A stretch of DNA of 64,000 nucleotides from Vreelandella neptunia (GTDB lineage Bacteria > Pseudomonadota > Gammaproteobacteria > Pseudomonadales > Halomonadaceae): NCBI RefSeq assembly GCF_034479615.1, contig NZ_CP140255.1:1054001-1118000 (forward strand), read 5' to 3'. Numbering within the stretch: the stretch's first letter is position 1; every line of letters begins with the position of its first letter. The notes beneath the pieces were generated by a model. The model searched no databases. It saw nothing but the letters and a program-made list of their open reading frames with translations, and was not told where the DNA came from. The translations under genes and the position numbers were made by a program. Positions 16,585 to 26,500 of this stretch are shown one piece after another.

Positions 16585-18300
16585 ATGAGCTTGCCCTTTT
16601 CTGACAATGACCTGCTAAAAGCCTCGCTTGAAGCCATCTCGGATGCCGTACTGATCACAGATGCTCGATTGGATCTGCCCGGCCCCACGATCGTTTATGC
16701 TAATCCTGCTTTTTGCGAACTGAGCGGCTATACCGCCGCCGAACTTGAGGGCCAGACGCCTCGTATACTCCATGGCCCTGACACTGATCGTGAACTGTTA
16801 GAGAGGCTAAAAAACCAGCTTCGGGCCGCCGAGACGTTCCGCGGAGAGACAGTGAACTACCGCAAGGATGGCACTGCCTTTCGGATGCAATGGTCGATTC
16901 GACCTTATCCCGACGATGCAGAGCCAGCATATTTTATCGCGGTACAGCGCGATGTCACTGCTTTACGTGACCTTGAACAGCATCGCCGACAACTGCAAAG
17001 GTTGGTCGATATACAGACTCGGGTGGGTACCGCTGGCCTAGATTTGCAAACCCTGCGCGAGCAAGTAGCGCAAATCGGGCTCGTCGTCACCGGTGCTGAT
17101 GGCGCCGCAGTGGAAGAGGCCATGGGGGAGGAAATGATCTATACCGCAACGGCAGGGACAGCGCTGAGCTCTGTTGGCATGCGGCTACCGGTGAGTGCTA
17201 GCCTTTCGGGCGTTTGTTACCGTACTCAAAAGCCAATCCATTGTCGCGATACCCATATCGAGCCACGCGTAGCTCGCGAGGCCGCCGATCGGGTAGGTTT
17301 TCGCTCGGGCCTGTTAGTACCCTTAATCTACGCAGATCAATGTTTTGGCGTACTTAAAGTTTACGCTGCACGCGTCAACGCTTTCAGTGAAAGCGATATG
17401 GAAGTGCTCAGTATGGCCAGCCAAGTGTTGGCTTCGTCACTCGCCGATGCCCGGCTGTTTAAAGGCGAGCGCGACCGGCGCCGTCTGCTGGTGGACTCTT
17501 TGCCGATACTCATTGCGTTCATCGACCAAAAGGTGCGCTACCGCGAAATCAACGCCACCTACACCCGCTGGTATGATCGCCCCGCCGATCAAATTTTGGG
17601 CAGGCCGGTGGCCGACGTCATGGGTCAGGCGGCATACAATAATATTCGCCCGTATATACTAGCGGCGCTGGCCGGCGAGCACGTTACTTTCGAGAGCCTT
17701 TTCCCGCACCCGAACGGCCGGGTCATCCCGGTGGTGGTGGACTACACGCCGGAGCGCGGAGCCCAGGGGGATATTAAAGGGTTCTATGCCTTGGTGCGGG
17801 ATATTAGCGACCTCAAGCGTGCTGAGCGGGATCACTTAACCGGTACTCTCAATCGGCGCGGCTTCGACGAACGCTTGGAGGTGGTGTGCGCCACCGCCAA
17901 GCGTTATAGACGGCCAGTAGCGCTGATTTTCCTGGATATCGACCACTTTAAGAGCATCAATGATCGCTACGGCCACTCGGTGGGCGACAGCGTTCTCACT
18001 GCTGTATCGCACGAGCTGTGCGAAGCAGTTCGTGAAAGCGATGTTGTTTGCCGCTGGGGTGGTGAGGAGTTTGCCATCCTAGCGCCAGAAACGACGCTGG
18101 ACGAGGCTGAGAAACTGGCTGAGCGCCTACGCAAGACGCTTGCCGATCGCCAACATCCCGCCGTTGGCCATGTGACGGCGAGCTTCGGCGTCGCTGAATT
18201 GGCGGGTGAAGAGAACGAAATTGACTTTATTCAGCGCGCTGACAAGGCACTCTATGCAGCCAAGACCGCAGGCCGAAACAGGGTCGAGTGGGCCAATTAA
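16585..18300 (+). CDS. Diguanylate cyclase with PAS-GAF-PAS-GGDEF domains
   Basis: A 571-residue cytosolic sensor. Residues 8-120 are a LOV-like PAS domain, about 135-295 a GAF domain, about 300-410 a second PAS and about 412-571 a GGDEF domain. The active site reads RWGGEEF, and the inhibitory site RESD lies exactly five residues before it, so it should make cyclic di-GMP with product feedback. In the first PAS the LOV photo-cysteine segment reads GQTPRILHG rather than GRNCRFLQG, so no flavin-cysteine adduct is expected. No membrane helix is seen. It lies just after the MITE-like element. Confidence 0.9.
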   Translation: MSLPFSDNDLLKASLEAISDAVLITDARLDLPGPTIVYANPAFCELSGYTAAELEGQTPRILHGPDTDRELLERLKNQLRAAETFRGETVNYRKDGTAFRMQWSIRPYPDDAEPAYFIAVQRDVTALRDLEQHRRQLQRLVDIQTRVGTAGLDLQTLREQVAQIGLVVTGADGAAVEEAMGEEMIYTATAGTALSSVGMRLPVSASLSGVCYRTQKPIHCRDTHIEPRVAREAADRVGFRSGLLVPLIYADQCFGVLKVYAARVNAFSESDMEVLSMASQVLASSLADARLFKGERDRRRLLVDSLPILIAFIDQKVRYREINATYTRWYDRPADQILGRPVADVMGQAAYNNIRPYILAALAGEHVTFESLFPHPNGRVIPVVVDYTPERGAQGDIKGFYALVRDISDLKRAERDHLTGTLNRRGFDERLEVVCATAKRYRRPVALIFLDIDHFKSINDRYGHSVGDSVLTAVSHELCEAVRESDVVCRWGGEEFAILAPETTLDEAEKLAERLRKTLADRQHPAVGHVTASFGVAELAGEENEIDFIQRADKALYAAKTAGRNRVEWAN

Positions 18301-18365
18301 CCAGCTCAACCGCTTAACAAGGAGGGCCTCCAGTTTTGAAAGGGTTCACGACTATAGGCTGATAG

Positions 18366-18932
18366 TTAAGCATTAAAAAAAGCTGTGTGCTCCGCCAATA
18401 CTGCCAAACCAATTCCGATTAGCACAACACCACCGATAAGCTCCGCCCAGTGGCCAACAAACTTACCGAGCTTATGACCAAGCAGTGTGCCGATGGAGGC
18501 CATGACGGTGGTGGCGAGGCCGATAGCCAAGCTGGTGGCGATGATACTGGCATCGATAAAGGCAAGGCTAGCACCGACGGCCATGGCATCAATGCTGGTA
18601 GCAGTGGCGGTTAGGATTAATAGCCAGAGTGTTTGTTTACGGTGCTCTATCTTGTGCTCTTTCTTGAGCCCGGTATAAATCATATGCGAGCCAATCACCG
18701 ACAACAGGGTAAAGGCTACCCAGTGATCCCAGGCCTGCACATACTGTTGCGATACCATTCCAGCCGCCCAGCCGAGTAAAGGCGTGATGGCTTCGATTAC
18801 GCCGAATACCAAGCCAATACCGATAGCATGGCGAAATCGGGGCTTTTGCAGCTCAGCACCTTTGCTGATGGAGGCGGCGAAAGCATCCGCTGACATGGAA
18901 ACAGCTAGGAATAGTAGGGTGATGGGTGTCAT
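18366..18932 (-). CDS. mntP: Manganese efflux pump MntP
   Basis: 188 residues, the same length as E. coli MntP, with six predicted helices. The two family signatures are present: MSADAFAASISKG with D16, and TATSIDAMAVGASLAF in the second half. It exports Mn(II). An in-frame extension up to 19046 has no family similarity, so I start at the ATG that gives MTPITLLFLAVSMSADAF. The ribosome site is weak. I looked for the manganese (yybP-ykoY) riboswitch expected upstream and could not confirm it. Confidence 0.9.
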   Translation of the reverse strand: MTPITLLFLAVSMSADAFAASISKGAELQKPRFRHAIGIGLVFGVIEAITPLLGWAAGMVSQQYVQAWDHWVAFTLLSVIGSHMIYTGLKKEHKIEHRKQTLWLLILTATATSIDAMAVGASLAFIDASIIATSLAIGLATTVMASIGTLLGHKLGKFVGHWAELIGGVVLIGIGLAVLAEHTAFFNA

Positions 18933-19438
18933 GAAATATGCATGCTCTCGCTGAATAAGTACCGCGTATATAAACCCAAGGCTACGGTGATAAAAAAACA
19001 TGTCTGAGGGTAAATGTAGGGCGTTTAATAGAGCGAATCCTAGCATGCTTTAATGCTTAAGAAAGCTAAGAGATTAAAAATAAAGTTTGTATTAGTGAAC
19101 TAATATAGTCTTGGCTAAAAGTCTTTATATTGGCTTATTTTGTTGTTTTTTTAATTTTTAATAGTTTTTTATTTGTCTTTTTTACGTGGGGCTTTAGTTG
19201 TTTTAAAGCTGATAGTTGATAATGGCAATGTGTTAGAGCAGCCATTTAGCCGCTGCATTGAACCTATGCGTTGGAGAAACCATGCTTGGCCATTCAGCAC
19301 TCGTGCTAAGGTGTGTCGCAATGGATTTCTGATGATTTGCGTCAGCATGCTGAGCATGACTATCACAGGGATTAAAAGTGAAAAGTCGCGCATGGCGTAC
19401 GTCTCCCTTGATCCTTTCTGCTATTGGGAGCCAAAGCA
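18933..19438. other. AT-rich region between mntP and the broken GGDEF gene
   Basis: This holds the leader and promoter of mntP on the minus strand and of the downstream gene on the plus strand. The segment 19060-19200 is very AT-rich with runs of T. A 95-codon open frame at 19173-19460 has an odd composition and no family I recognise, so I do not call it. Confidence 0.4.
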
Positions 19439-20718
19439 ATGTCGAAAAATATACGCTTAGCGGCGTTTATTCGCGCTGAAATAGAACCGATTCTTCAGGA
19501 TTGGGAAGAGTTCGCCAAAACCATCCTTCATGCTAACCATATGGATACGTCCGGTCTGCGCGACCACGCCAGAAACATGCTTCTGGTGATTGCTGACGAT
19601 ATTGATTCCGACCAAAACGAGTTCGAACAGACCGCAAAATCAAAAGGCTGTGGGCCTGACGATGGTAACGAGCCCTGCGCGCGAGCGTCATGTCGCTCTG
19701 GACTAAAGCGCATCCCGCGGTTACCGGCCCTCAGCTTGAAGATATTACCCGGTTTCATGAAGCGATAGATCAGGCCGTTGCCGAATCGCTGGAGCACTAT
19801 GCGACCATCAAAGAGATGGAAACCCGGCTGTTCGGCGCCATTCTGGTTGCCTCGCCGGATCCGATTTATGTGTTGGATCTCAACGGTAGATTTACGTATG
19901 CCAACAAGGCCACTGCCGATCTTTTCGCTATCAAGCCAGAGGAGATCATAGGAAAGTCCAACTTTGACCTCGAATTTCCGTTTGCCTCAGAGTTCCAGCG
20001 CAACTTGGAGAAGGTGATTGCTGAGCAGTCCAGTTTCCGAGGTAAGTTCGTTCATACCTTTGCTTCAGACCAGGGTGAAAGGTTCGAGTATCTACTTGCG
20101 CCCGTGTTGGACGAGCATTTAAATACCGAAGCAACCGTTTGTATGCTCCGAGATATTACCGAGCAGGCACTCGCTGAAGAGAAAATATGGCATAACGCTC
20201 ACCACGATCTTCTCACCGGGCTGCCGAATCGGCGTTTATTCCTGGATCGTCTGGAGCAGGAAATTAAGCATGCCAAACGCAGTAGCCAGCCTCTTACGCT
20301 ACTTTTCATGGATCTTGATGGCTTTAAGAAAGTCAATGATTCACTTGGTCATGAAACGGGGGATCGGTTACTTTCAGCGGTTGCTGGACGTCTAACTGAA
20401 TGTGTCCGGGAAAGCGATACGGTGGCTCGTTTAGGTGGGGATGAATTTACCGTCATGCTTACCGGTACTGAACACCATGAGGATGTTGAACGTGTAGCCC
20501 AGAGCATTGTGGATACACTAGCGTTGCCTTTTTACTTGGCGCCCAAACCTGTCCTGGTTTCTGTCAGCATTGGAATTGCATCGTATCCCCAGGGCGCATG
20601 CTCCCCAGGTGCGCTGCTAGAAGCGGCGGATCAGGCCATGTATAGAGCCAAGAAATTCGGCTCAAACCAGATGTGTTTTTACGATTCCTTTGATAAGACA
20701 GACGCAGCTTTGTTCTAA
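19439..20718 (+). pseudogene. RsbRD-PAS-GGDEF protein disrupted by deletion and frameshift
   Basis: The first frame (ATG 19439, GGGAG upstream) encodes an RsbRD_N-type sensor start: IEPILQDWEEFAKTI, then LRDHARNMLLVIADDI, then EQTAKSKG. Near 19655-19680 it breaks, and a second frame resumes with RALRASVMSLWTKAHP and ITRFHEAIDQAVAES, the end of the same domain. About 40-50 residues in between are missing. From there a PAS domain (about 19830-20170) and a full GGDEF domain with RESD and GGDEF motifs run to 20718. The second part could still be translated from 19690 but has no ribosome site. It is a probable pseudogene or a truncated cyclase. Confidence 0.7.
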
Positions 20719-20779
20719 ATTTTCTTTGTCTACTAAGGCGTTTCTGCCCGGTTGCAACTGCTGCAGATCACGCTGTTGT

Positions 20780-21739
20780 TTAGGCGGGCTGGGGTACCGC
20801 GTGTTGCCCTCTCAATTGGCTGACGTCAGCGCGAGGTGGCGCGCCGAACATGCGGCTATATTCGCGGCTAAAGTGTGAAGGGCTTTCGTAACCCACACGA
20901 TAGCTGGCGGTGGCCGCTTCCAGTCCTTCTGCCAGCATCAGCCGCCGGGCCTCATGTAGGCGAAGCTTCTTTTGATACTGCAGAGGCGACATGCGAGTGA
21001 CTTGGCGGAAGCTGTGATAAAGCGTCGACTCGCTCATATTGGCGGCATCTGCCAGATCACGGATCTTAAGCGGTTGGGCGTAGCGCTCTTTAAGGGCGTA
21101 AATCACCCGCGCAATCCGATTCGCCTGAGAGTCCGAGGCGGCAAACCGGCGCATTTGAGGCCCCATTTCTCCCATCAGTGCCCGGTAGATTAGCTCGCGC
21201 CTAGCTAGGGGCGAAAGTATTGGAATATCTTCCGGTGAGTCGAGTAGGCTCAGCAGCCGATAAAGCGCGCCCTGCATTCGCGTATTCATGGGCGCAGAGC
21301 AAAGTCCGCAGTCCATATCGGGGCAGATAGCATCCTGGCCCGCTGCCGGTGCCTTGTCGCCCAGTTCCAGTATCAGCCCGGCGACCTCTTGAGGATCTAC
21401 TGAAACCTTCACCGCCAGATAGGGCTGCTCTGGAGTGGCATGATCTATCCTGCCCACCACCGGCAGATGCACGGCGCTTGCCATGTAGCTTAGGCTGCTG
21501 TAAGCGATCTCCTTATCACCCAATTGGACGGTCTTGCTGCCCTGAATGACAAAGCATAGGCACGGCTCATATACGGCACAGTGAAAGCTAGTCGCGGAAT
21601 CTGCGCGTATCAGTTGAACCTCAGCAATCGCTGTGTCCTGAAGCTCTTCCAAGAGTGCCCAACGGCGGGCGACTTTGCTCAATTGTTGCGGCAGGCTGTC
21701 GCTCAAATGAGTGACCTGCTCAGGCACGATATCGTTCAA
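20780..21739 (-). CDS. AraC-family regulator with AraC_N cupin domain
   Basis: A 319-residue regulator. The N-terminal two-thirds is the AraC_N cupin-like sensor (CAVYEPCLCFVIQGSKTVQLGD). Residues about 215-305 carry the two helix-turn-helix units (LADAANMSESTLYHSFRQVTRMSPLQY and VGYESPSHFSREYSRMFG). The start codon is TTG, supported by GGGAGGAGAG just upstream. It is divergent from the RND efflux operon, which it could control. This is inferred from position and from the many efflux operons with such neighbours. Confidence 0.87.
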   Translation of the reverse strand: MNDIVPEQVTHLSDSLPQQLSKVARRWALLEELQDTAIAEVQLIRADSATSFHCAVYEPCLCFVIQGSKTVQLGDKEIAYSSLSYMASAVHLPVVGRIDHATPEQPYLAVKVSVDPQEVAGLILELGDKAPAAGQDAICPDMDCGLCSAPMNTRMQGALYRLLSLLDSPEDIPILSPLARRELIYRALMGEMGPQMRRFAASDSQANRIARVIYALKERYAQPLKIRDLADAANMSESTLYHSFRQVTRMSPLQYQKKLRLHEARRLMLAEGLEAATASYRVGYESPSHFSREYSRMFGAPPRADVSQLRGQHAVPQPA

Positions 21740-21770
21740 AGGCTCTCCTCCCTAACAGCTCGCAGTATAT

Positions 21771-21799
21771 GCCTTCGTTTCGTGGAGCGAAGGCTTTTT
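21771..21799 (+). terminator. Terminator-like hairpin in the araC/efflux intergenic region
   Basis: GCCTTCG (21771-21777) pairs with CGAAGGC (21788-21794) and is followed by TTTTT. On the plus strand it looks like an intrinsic terminator, although no plus-strand gene ends here. On the minus strand it lies in the leader of the AraC gene. Confidence 0.4.
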
Positions 21800-22252
21800 C
21801 AGTGCGTTTTGCAGGATTGGGCAAGCACTGCGCAGGAACCGGCAACCCGCGCCGTGTGTCATTAAACGGTCATTATGCTTAAACACTGAAGCAGGGCGGT
21901 CTTTTGATCACCTTACCTAGCTGAGTCGTCCACTTCCACGACAGAATTAGGCAATCTTGCTGCAGAAACCCGCTACCCCCACCGCCTTTGCGCGCCCTAT
22001 TGTAAGCAGCATCTGGTAGACAGTCAGCGCGCTGCTCGGTATGGCCAATCTATTTAACCCTCCCTAATGACAACACCTACTGTTGATCGGTTGCTTTCAA
22101 TTGCGTTCGAGATTCCAGGGTGATGTCGAATTTGGCGCTGCTGAACCGTCTAGTTAAACGCCAATCGCCAACGTGAGGCGAAAATTATATAACCAATGTG
22201 GCTATCGGTTTCCGGTAGCCATTGGAGCAATTCATCATGGGAAACCTGTCTC

Positions 22253-22345
22253 AAAGAGTACTCGCTGCAAGTACTCTTTTTCCAAATACTCTCTCTCGAA
22301 GAGCTATCTCTCGAGAAGATGCCCCTAGAAGAAGGGGGGCTCACA
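22253..22345 (+). promoter_or_regulatory. Attenuator-like structured leader of the RND efflux operon
   Basis: Perfect inverted repeat AAAGAGTACT/AGTACTCTTT at 22253-22262 and 22270-22279 with a seven-base loop, ending in five T, like an intrinsic terminator. Downstream, TCTCTCGA occurs twice (about 22290-22315), and GCCCC/GGGGC can pair around 22321-22340 next to the adaptor start. The layout suggests control of read-through or of ribosome access. It was assigned by eye and not folded. Confidence 0.45.
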
Positions 22346-22347
22346 CC

Positions 22348-23514
22348 ATGCTTTCGGCAAGCAGTCGGGGAATCCTCCTGGGACTGCTAATAGCGGCTTT
22401 GCTTACCGGTTGCGAAGCCAAGAGCGAGGAAGCAGCAGCGGCTGCGCCACCACCCCCGCCAGAAGTGGAGGTGGTGAGTATGGTGGCTCAGCCGATAGTG
22501 CTGAGTGAGTCTTTCACCGGGCGGGTGGAAGCCGCGGAAACGGTTGAACTAAGGTCGCGAGTCAGCGGCTATATCCAGGAAGTCGCCTTCGAGGAGGGAG
22601 AGCTGGTAGAGCAGGGAGATCTGCTGTTCTTGATCGATCCACGTCCATACCAGGCCCGTGTTAACGCCGCCCAAGCGGATCTTGCCCAGGCCAGGAGCCA
22701 GCAGGCTCAGGCTGGCAGTGAAGCTGAACGCGCCCGGGTGTTGCTAGGGCGTCAGGCCATTTCCCAGGAAGTGCATGACCAGCGTCAATCAGCCCTGAGT
22801 AACGCTCGTGCAATGGTCGATGCCGCCGAGGCAGCGTTGCAGACCGCCGAGCTTGATCTTGAATACACCCGCATTACAGCGCCGGTCAGTGGCCGCGTCG
22901 GTCGGGCGATGGTCACTCGCGGTAACTTAGCCAACGCCGACCAGAGTCTATTGACCACGCTGGTCACCATCGATCCGATTCATGTCTACTTCGAAGCGGA
23001 CGAGCAGGCTGCGTTTGCCAGCCATGCATTACTGAGTGGAGAGGAGCCGAACAGTCTGCAGATCGAACTGGGTGGTGACGCCACGCGGCAGTTCACTGGC
23101 ACCCTGGACTTTATCGACAATCGCTTGAACCCCAATACGGGCACCCTGCAATTCCGGGCGGTGCTGGCCAACCCTGATGGCCGCATTCGGCCAGGTGAGT
23201 TTGCGCGGGTCGAAATGCCGGTCGCTCGGTTGGCGCAAGCGCTACTGGTGGATGGCAAGGCGATCCTGACCGACCAGGATCGCCGCTACGTCTATGTAGT
23301 GGATGATAACAACCTGGCCCAGCGGCGTCAGGTCAACACAGGGCGCCAGGTGGATGAGCGCACGGTCATCAGCGAAGGGGTCGCTGCCGGCGACCGGGTG
23401 ATCGTCAACGGGGTGCAAAAAGTCTTTATGCCGGGCATGGAAGTGAGCCCTCAAACGGTGCCAGCAGCACCGGCGGCTGATGCTCAACCCGCCATTGCTG
23501 CCAGAGAGGACTAA
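22348..23514 (+). CDS. RND efflux periplasmic adaptor (membrane fusion) lipoprotein
   Basis: 388 residues. A lipoprotein signal with LLTGC lipobox at about residues 17-21 comes first, followed by a Pro-rich linker. Next come the barrel-sandwich (lipoyl) halves (ETVELRSRVSGYIQEVAFEEGELV and ITAPVSGRVGRAMVTRGNLA) flanking a coiled-coil hairpin rich in Ala, Gln and Arg. A beta-barrel and membrane-proximal domain complete it. It links the inner-membrane pump to an outer-membrane channel of the TolC/OprM type, which is not encoded here. I start at this ATG, not at 22222, because the lipoprotein signal begins here. Six bases separate it from the pump gene. Confidence 0.9.
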   Translation: MLSASSRGILLGLLIAALLTGCEAKSEEAAAAAPPPPPEVEVVSMVAQPIVLSESFTGRVEAAETVELRSRVSGYIQEVAFEEGELVEQGDLLFLIDPRPYQARVNAAQADLAQARSQQAQAGSEAERARVLLGRQAISQEVHDQRQSALSNARAMVDAAEAALQTAELDLEYTRITAPVSGRVGRAMVTRGNLANADQSLLTTLVTIDPIHVYFEADEQAAFASHALLSGEEPNSLQIELGGDATRQFTGTLDFIDNRLNPNTGTLQFRAVLANPDGRIRPGEFARVEMPVARLAQALLVDGKAILTDQDRRYVYVVDDNNLAQRRQVNTGRQVDERTVISEGVAAGDRVIVNGVQKVFMPGMEVSPQTVPAAPAADAQPAIAARED

Positions 23515-23520
23515 TCTGCC

Positions 23521-26500
23521 ATGAATTTTTCGCGTTTCTTCGTTGACCGACCAATTTTTGCGGCGGTGCTGTCGATTATTATTCTGGCGGTGGGGCTGAT
23601 CTCCATTCCCAACCTGCCCATCAGCGAGTACCCGGACGTGGTGCCGCCCTCCGTGGTGGTGCGCACGGTTTACCCCGGCGCCAACCCGAAGGAGATCGCC
23701 GAGACCGTGGCGACGCCGTTGGAAGAAGCCATCAATGGTGTCGAGGACATGATGTACCTCAAGTCCGTCGCGGGCTCTGATGGCGTGCTGCAAATGACCG
23801 TTACCTTCCGCCCTGGTACCGATGCTGAGCAGGCTGCCGTCCGGGTGCAGAACCGGGTCAGTCAGGCCGAGGCCCGGCTGCCGGAAGCCGTGCGTCGTCA
23901 AGGCGTTACCACCCAGAAACAGTCGCCTACGTTTCTGATGGTCGTTCACCTGACCTCTCCCAGCGGCGAATACGACACCCTCTACCTACGCAACTATGTG
24001 CGGCTGAATGTCCGCGATCGTCTGGCCCGGCTCGAAGGGATCGGGGACGCGCAAATCTTCGGTGGGGGTGACTACGCCATGCGGGCGTGGCTCGATCCTG
24101 ATCGGATAGCCGCCCGTGGCCTGACGGCCAGTGATGTGGTCGGCGCCATGCGCGAACAGAACGTGCAGGTCTCCGCCGGGCAGTTGGGGGCCGAACCCAT
24201 TGAGGATAGTGACTTTCTCACCCTGATCAATGCCCAAGGGCGGCTGGAAACGGTGGAGGAGTTTGGTGACATCGTGCTAAAGCGCGGCGAGAGCGGCGAG
24301 ATACTCAGGCTTGCAGATGTGGCCCGGCTGGAAATGGGCGCCGGGGACTATACGCTGCGCTCGCAGTTGGATAGCAACAACGCGGTGGGTGTGGGGATCT
24401 TCCAGGCACCGGGTGCCAATGCGCTGGAGATTCGCGAGCAGGTCGTCGCCACCATGGACGAGCTGTCCGAGCAGTTCCCGGAAGGCGTGGAGTATGAAGC
24501 GGTCTACGACACCACGATTTTCGTCAATGACTCTATAAAGTCAGTAATAGCCACTCTGCTGGAAGCCGTGCTGCTGGTAGTACTGGTGGTCACGCTATTT
24601 CTGCAGACCTGGCGTGCCTCCATTATTCCGCTGCTGGCGGTGCCGGTATCGGTGATCGGCACCTTTGGCGCGCTCTACCTGCTGGGTTACTCCATCAACA
24701 CGCTCACTCTGTTTGGGCTGGTGCTGGCCATCGGTATCGTGGTGGATGACGCCATCGTGGTGGTGGAAAACGTGGAACGCAATATCGAGGAGGGCTTAAA
24801 ACCCCAGGCTGCTGCTCATCAGGCCATGCGGGAAGTATCAGGCCCTATCATCGCCGTGGGGCTGGTGCTGTGTGCGGTGTTTATTCCCATGGCCTTCCTG
24901 TCGGGGGTGACCGGTCAATTCTATAGCCAGTTCGCGGTGACGATTGCCATCTCCACGGTGATCTCCACCATCAACTCGCTGACCCTGTCGCCGGCGCTGG
25001 CCGCAATGCTGCTCAAGCCCCATGACGCGCCCAAAGATCGACTCACCCGCGTGATCGATACGCTGTTCGGCTGGATTTTCCGGCCCTTCAACCGTTTCTT
25101 TAACGCCAGCTCCAACAAGTACCAGGGCGGCGTGGCCCGCTCCCTGAAGCATCGTGGCGCGGTGTTTGTGGTCTACGCGCTGTTGCTGCTGGGAACCGGG
25201 GTGATGTTCAAGGCGGTGCCACCTGGGTTTATTCCTGTGCAGGACAAGCTTTACCTGATTGCCGGGGTCATCCTGCCGGAAGGGGCGTCTCTGGAGCGAA
25301 CCGACCAGATGCTTCAGGACGTGGTGGACATCGCCATGGAGACCGAGGGCGTGGAGCACGCCATTGCCTTTCCCGGTCTGAACGCGCTGCAGTTCACTAA
25401 CACCTCCAACACCGGGGTGGCGTTTCTTACCCTCAGCGCCTTTGGTGAGCGCAGCCTTAGCGCTGCGGAAATAAATGCGCGAATAAACCAGGGCATTGGC
25501 GGCTTGAAAGAGGGCTTTGCGTTCTCCTTCATGCCACCCCCTATTCTGGGGCTAGGCAATGGGTCGGGCTTCCAGCTGTTCATCGAGGATCGCGGCAATC
25601 TTGGCTATGGGGCGCTGCAGCAGGCGGTGAACCAACTCCAGGGGGCGATTGCGCAAACGCCGGGAATGGGTTTTCCGATCAGTAGCTACCAGGCCAACGT
25701 GCCGCAGCTGGATGCCGAGGTGGATCGGCTGAGGGCCAAAGCCCAGGGTGTGCCGTTGACCGAACTGTTCGACACCCTGCAAACCTACCTTGGCTCGACC
25801 TATGTGAATGACTTCAACCGCTTTGGCCGCACCTGGCAGGTGATCGCCCAGGCGGACGCCCCCTTCCGGGCCAGCGTGGAGGACATCGCCCGCCTGCGCA
25901 CCCGCAACGACCAGGGGGAAATGGTACCCATCGGCACGATGGTGAACATCACGCAAACCTTCGGGCCAGACCCGGTGCTGCGCTACAACGGCTACCCGGC
26001 GGCAGACCTGGCCGGCGAATTTGACCCCCGCGTACTTTCTTCCGCCCAGGCGATGGACGCCATCAACGCTCTGGCGGAAGAGGTGCTGCCCCCGGGCATG
26101 GCGCTGGAGTGGACCGACCTGAGCTATCAACAATCCACCCAGGGTAATGCGGCGCTGGTGGTCTTCCCGCTGTCGATCCTGCTGGTATTCCTAGTGTTGG
26201 CGGCCCTTTACGAGAGTTGGGCGCTACCGCTGGCGGTAATTCTGATCGTGCCCATGTCGATGCTCGCGGCGCTGATCGGTGTCTGGTTTGGCGGGGGTGA
26301 TAACAACATCTTCGTGCAGGTGGGGCTGGTGGTGCTGATTGGCCTGGCCTGTAAGAACGCCATCCTGATTGTGGAGTTCGCCCGGGAGCTGGAACTGCAG
26401 GGCAAGGGAGTAGTGGAAGCGGCCCTGGAGGCCTGCCGGCTGCGGCTGCGGCCGATCATCATGACCTCGATCGCCTTCACGGCGGCGGTGCTGCCTTCGG

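Larger units (their letters stand above)
21740..22347. other. Divergent regulatory region between AraC and RND efflux genes
   Basis: A 608-base gap. Apart from the hairpins listed separately it contains no convincing gene. An open frame begins at 22222, in phase with the adaptor gene. It could be a leader peptide or a long N-terminal extension, but it lacks a signal-peptide pattern. Promoters for both flanking genes should be here. Confidence 0.45.

Noticed and set aside
18933-19170. A manganese (yybP-ykoY) riboswitch upstream of mntP
   Set aside because: The regulation would be expected, but I could not find the conserved paired core by eye, so I do not call it.
19173-19460. 95-codon plus-strand frame before the broken GGDEF gene
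   Set aside because: Composition is odd (Met, Cys and Trp-rich), no family is recognised and no ribosome site is clear.
22222-22347. Longer start for the efflux adaptor
   Set aside because: The lipoprotein signal begins at 22348, and the extra part contains hairpins; a leader peptide is possible but not supported.
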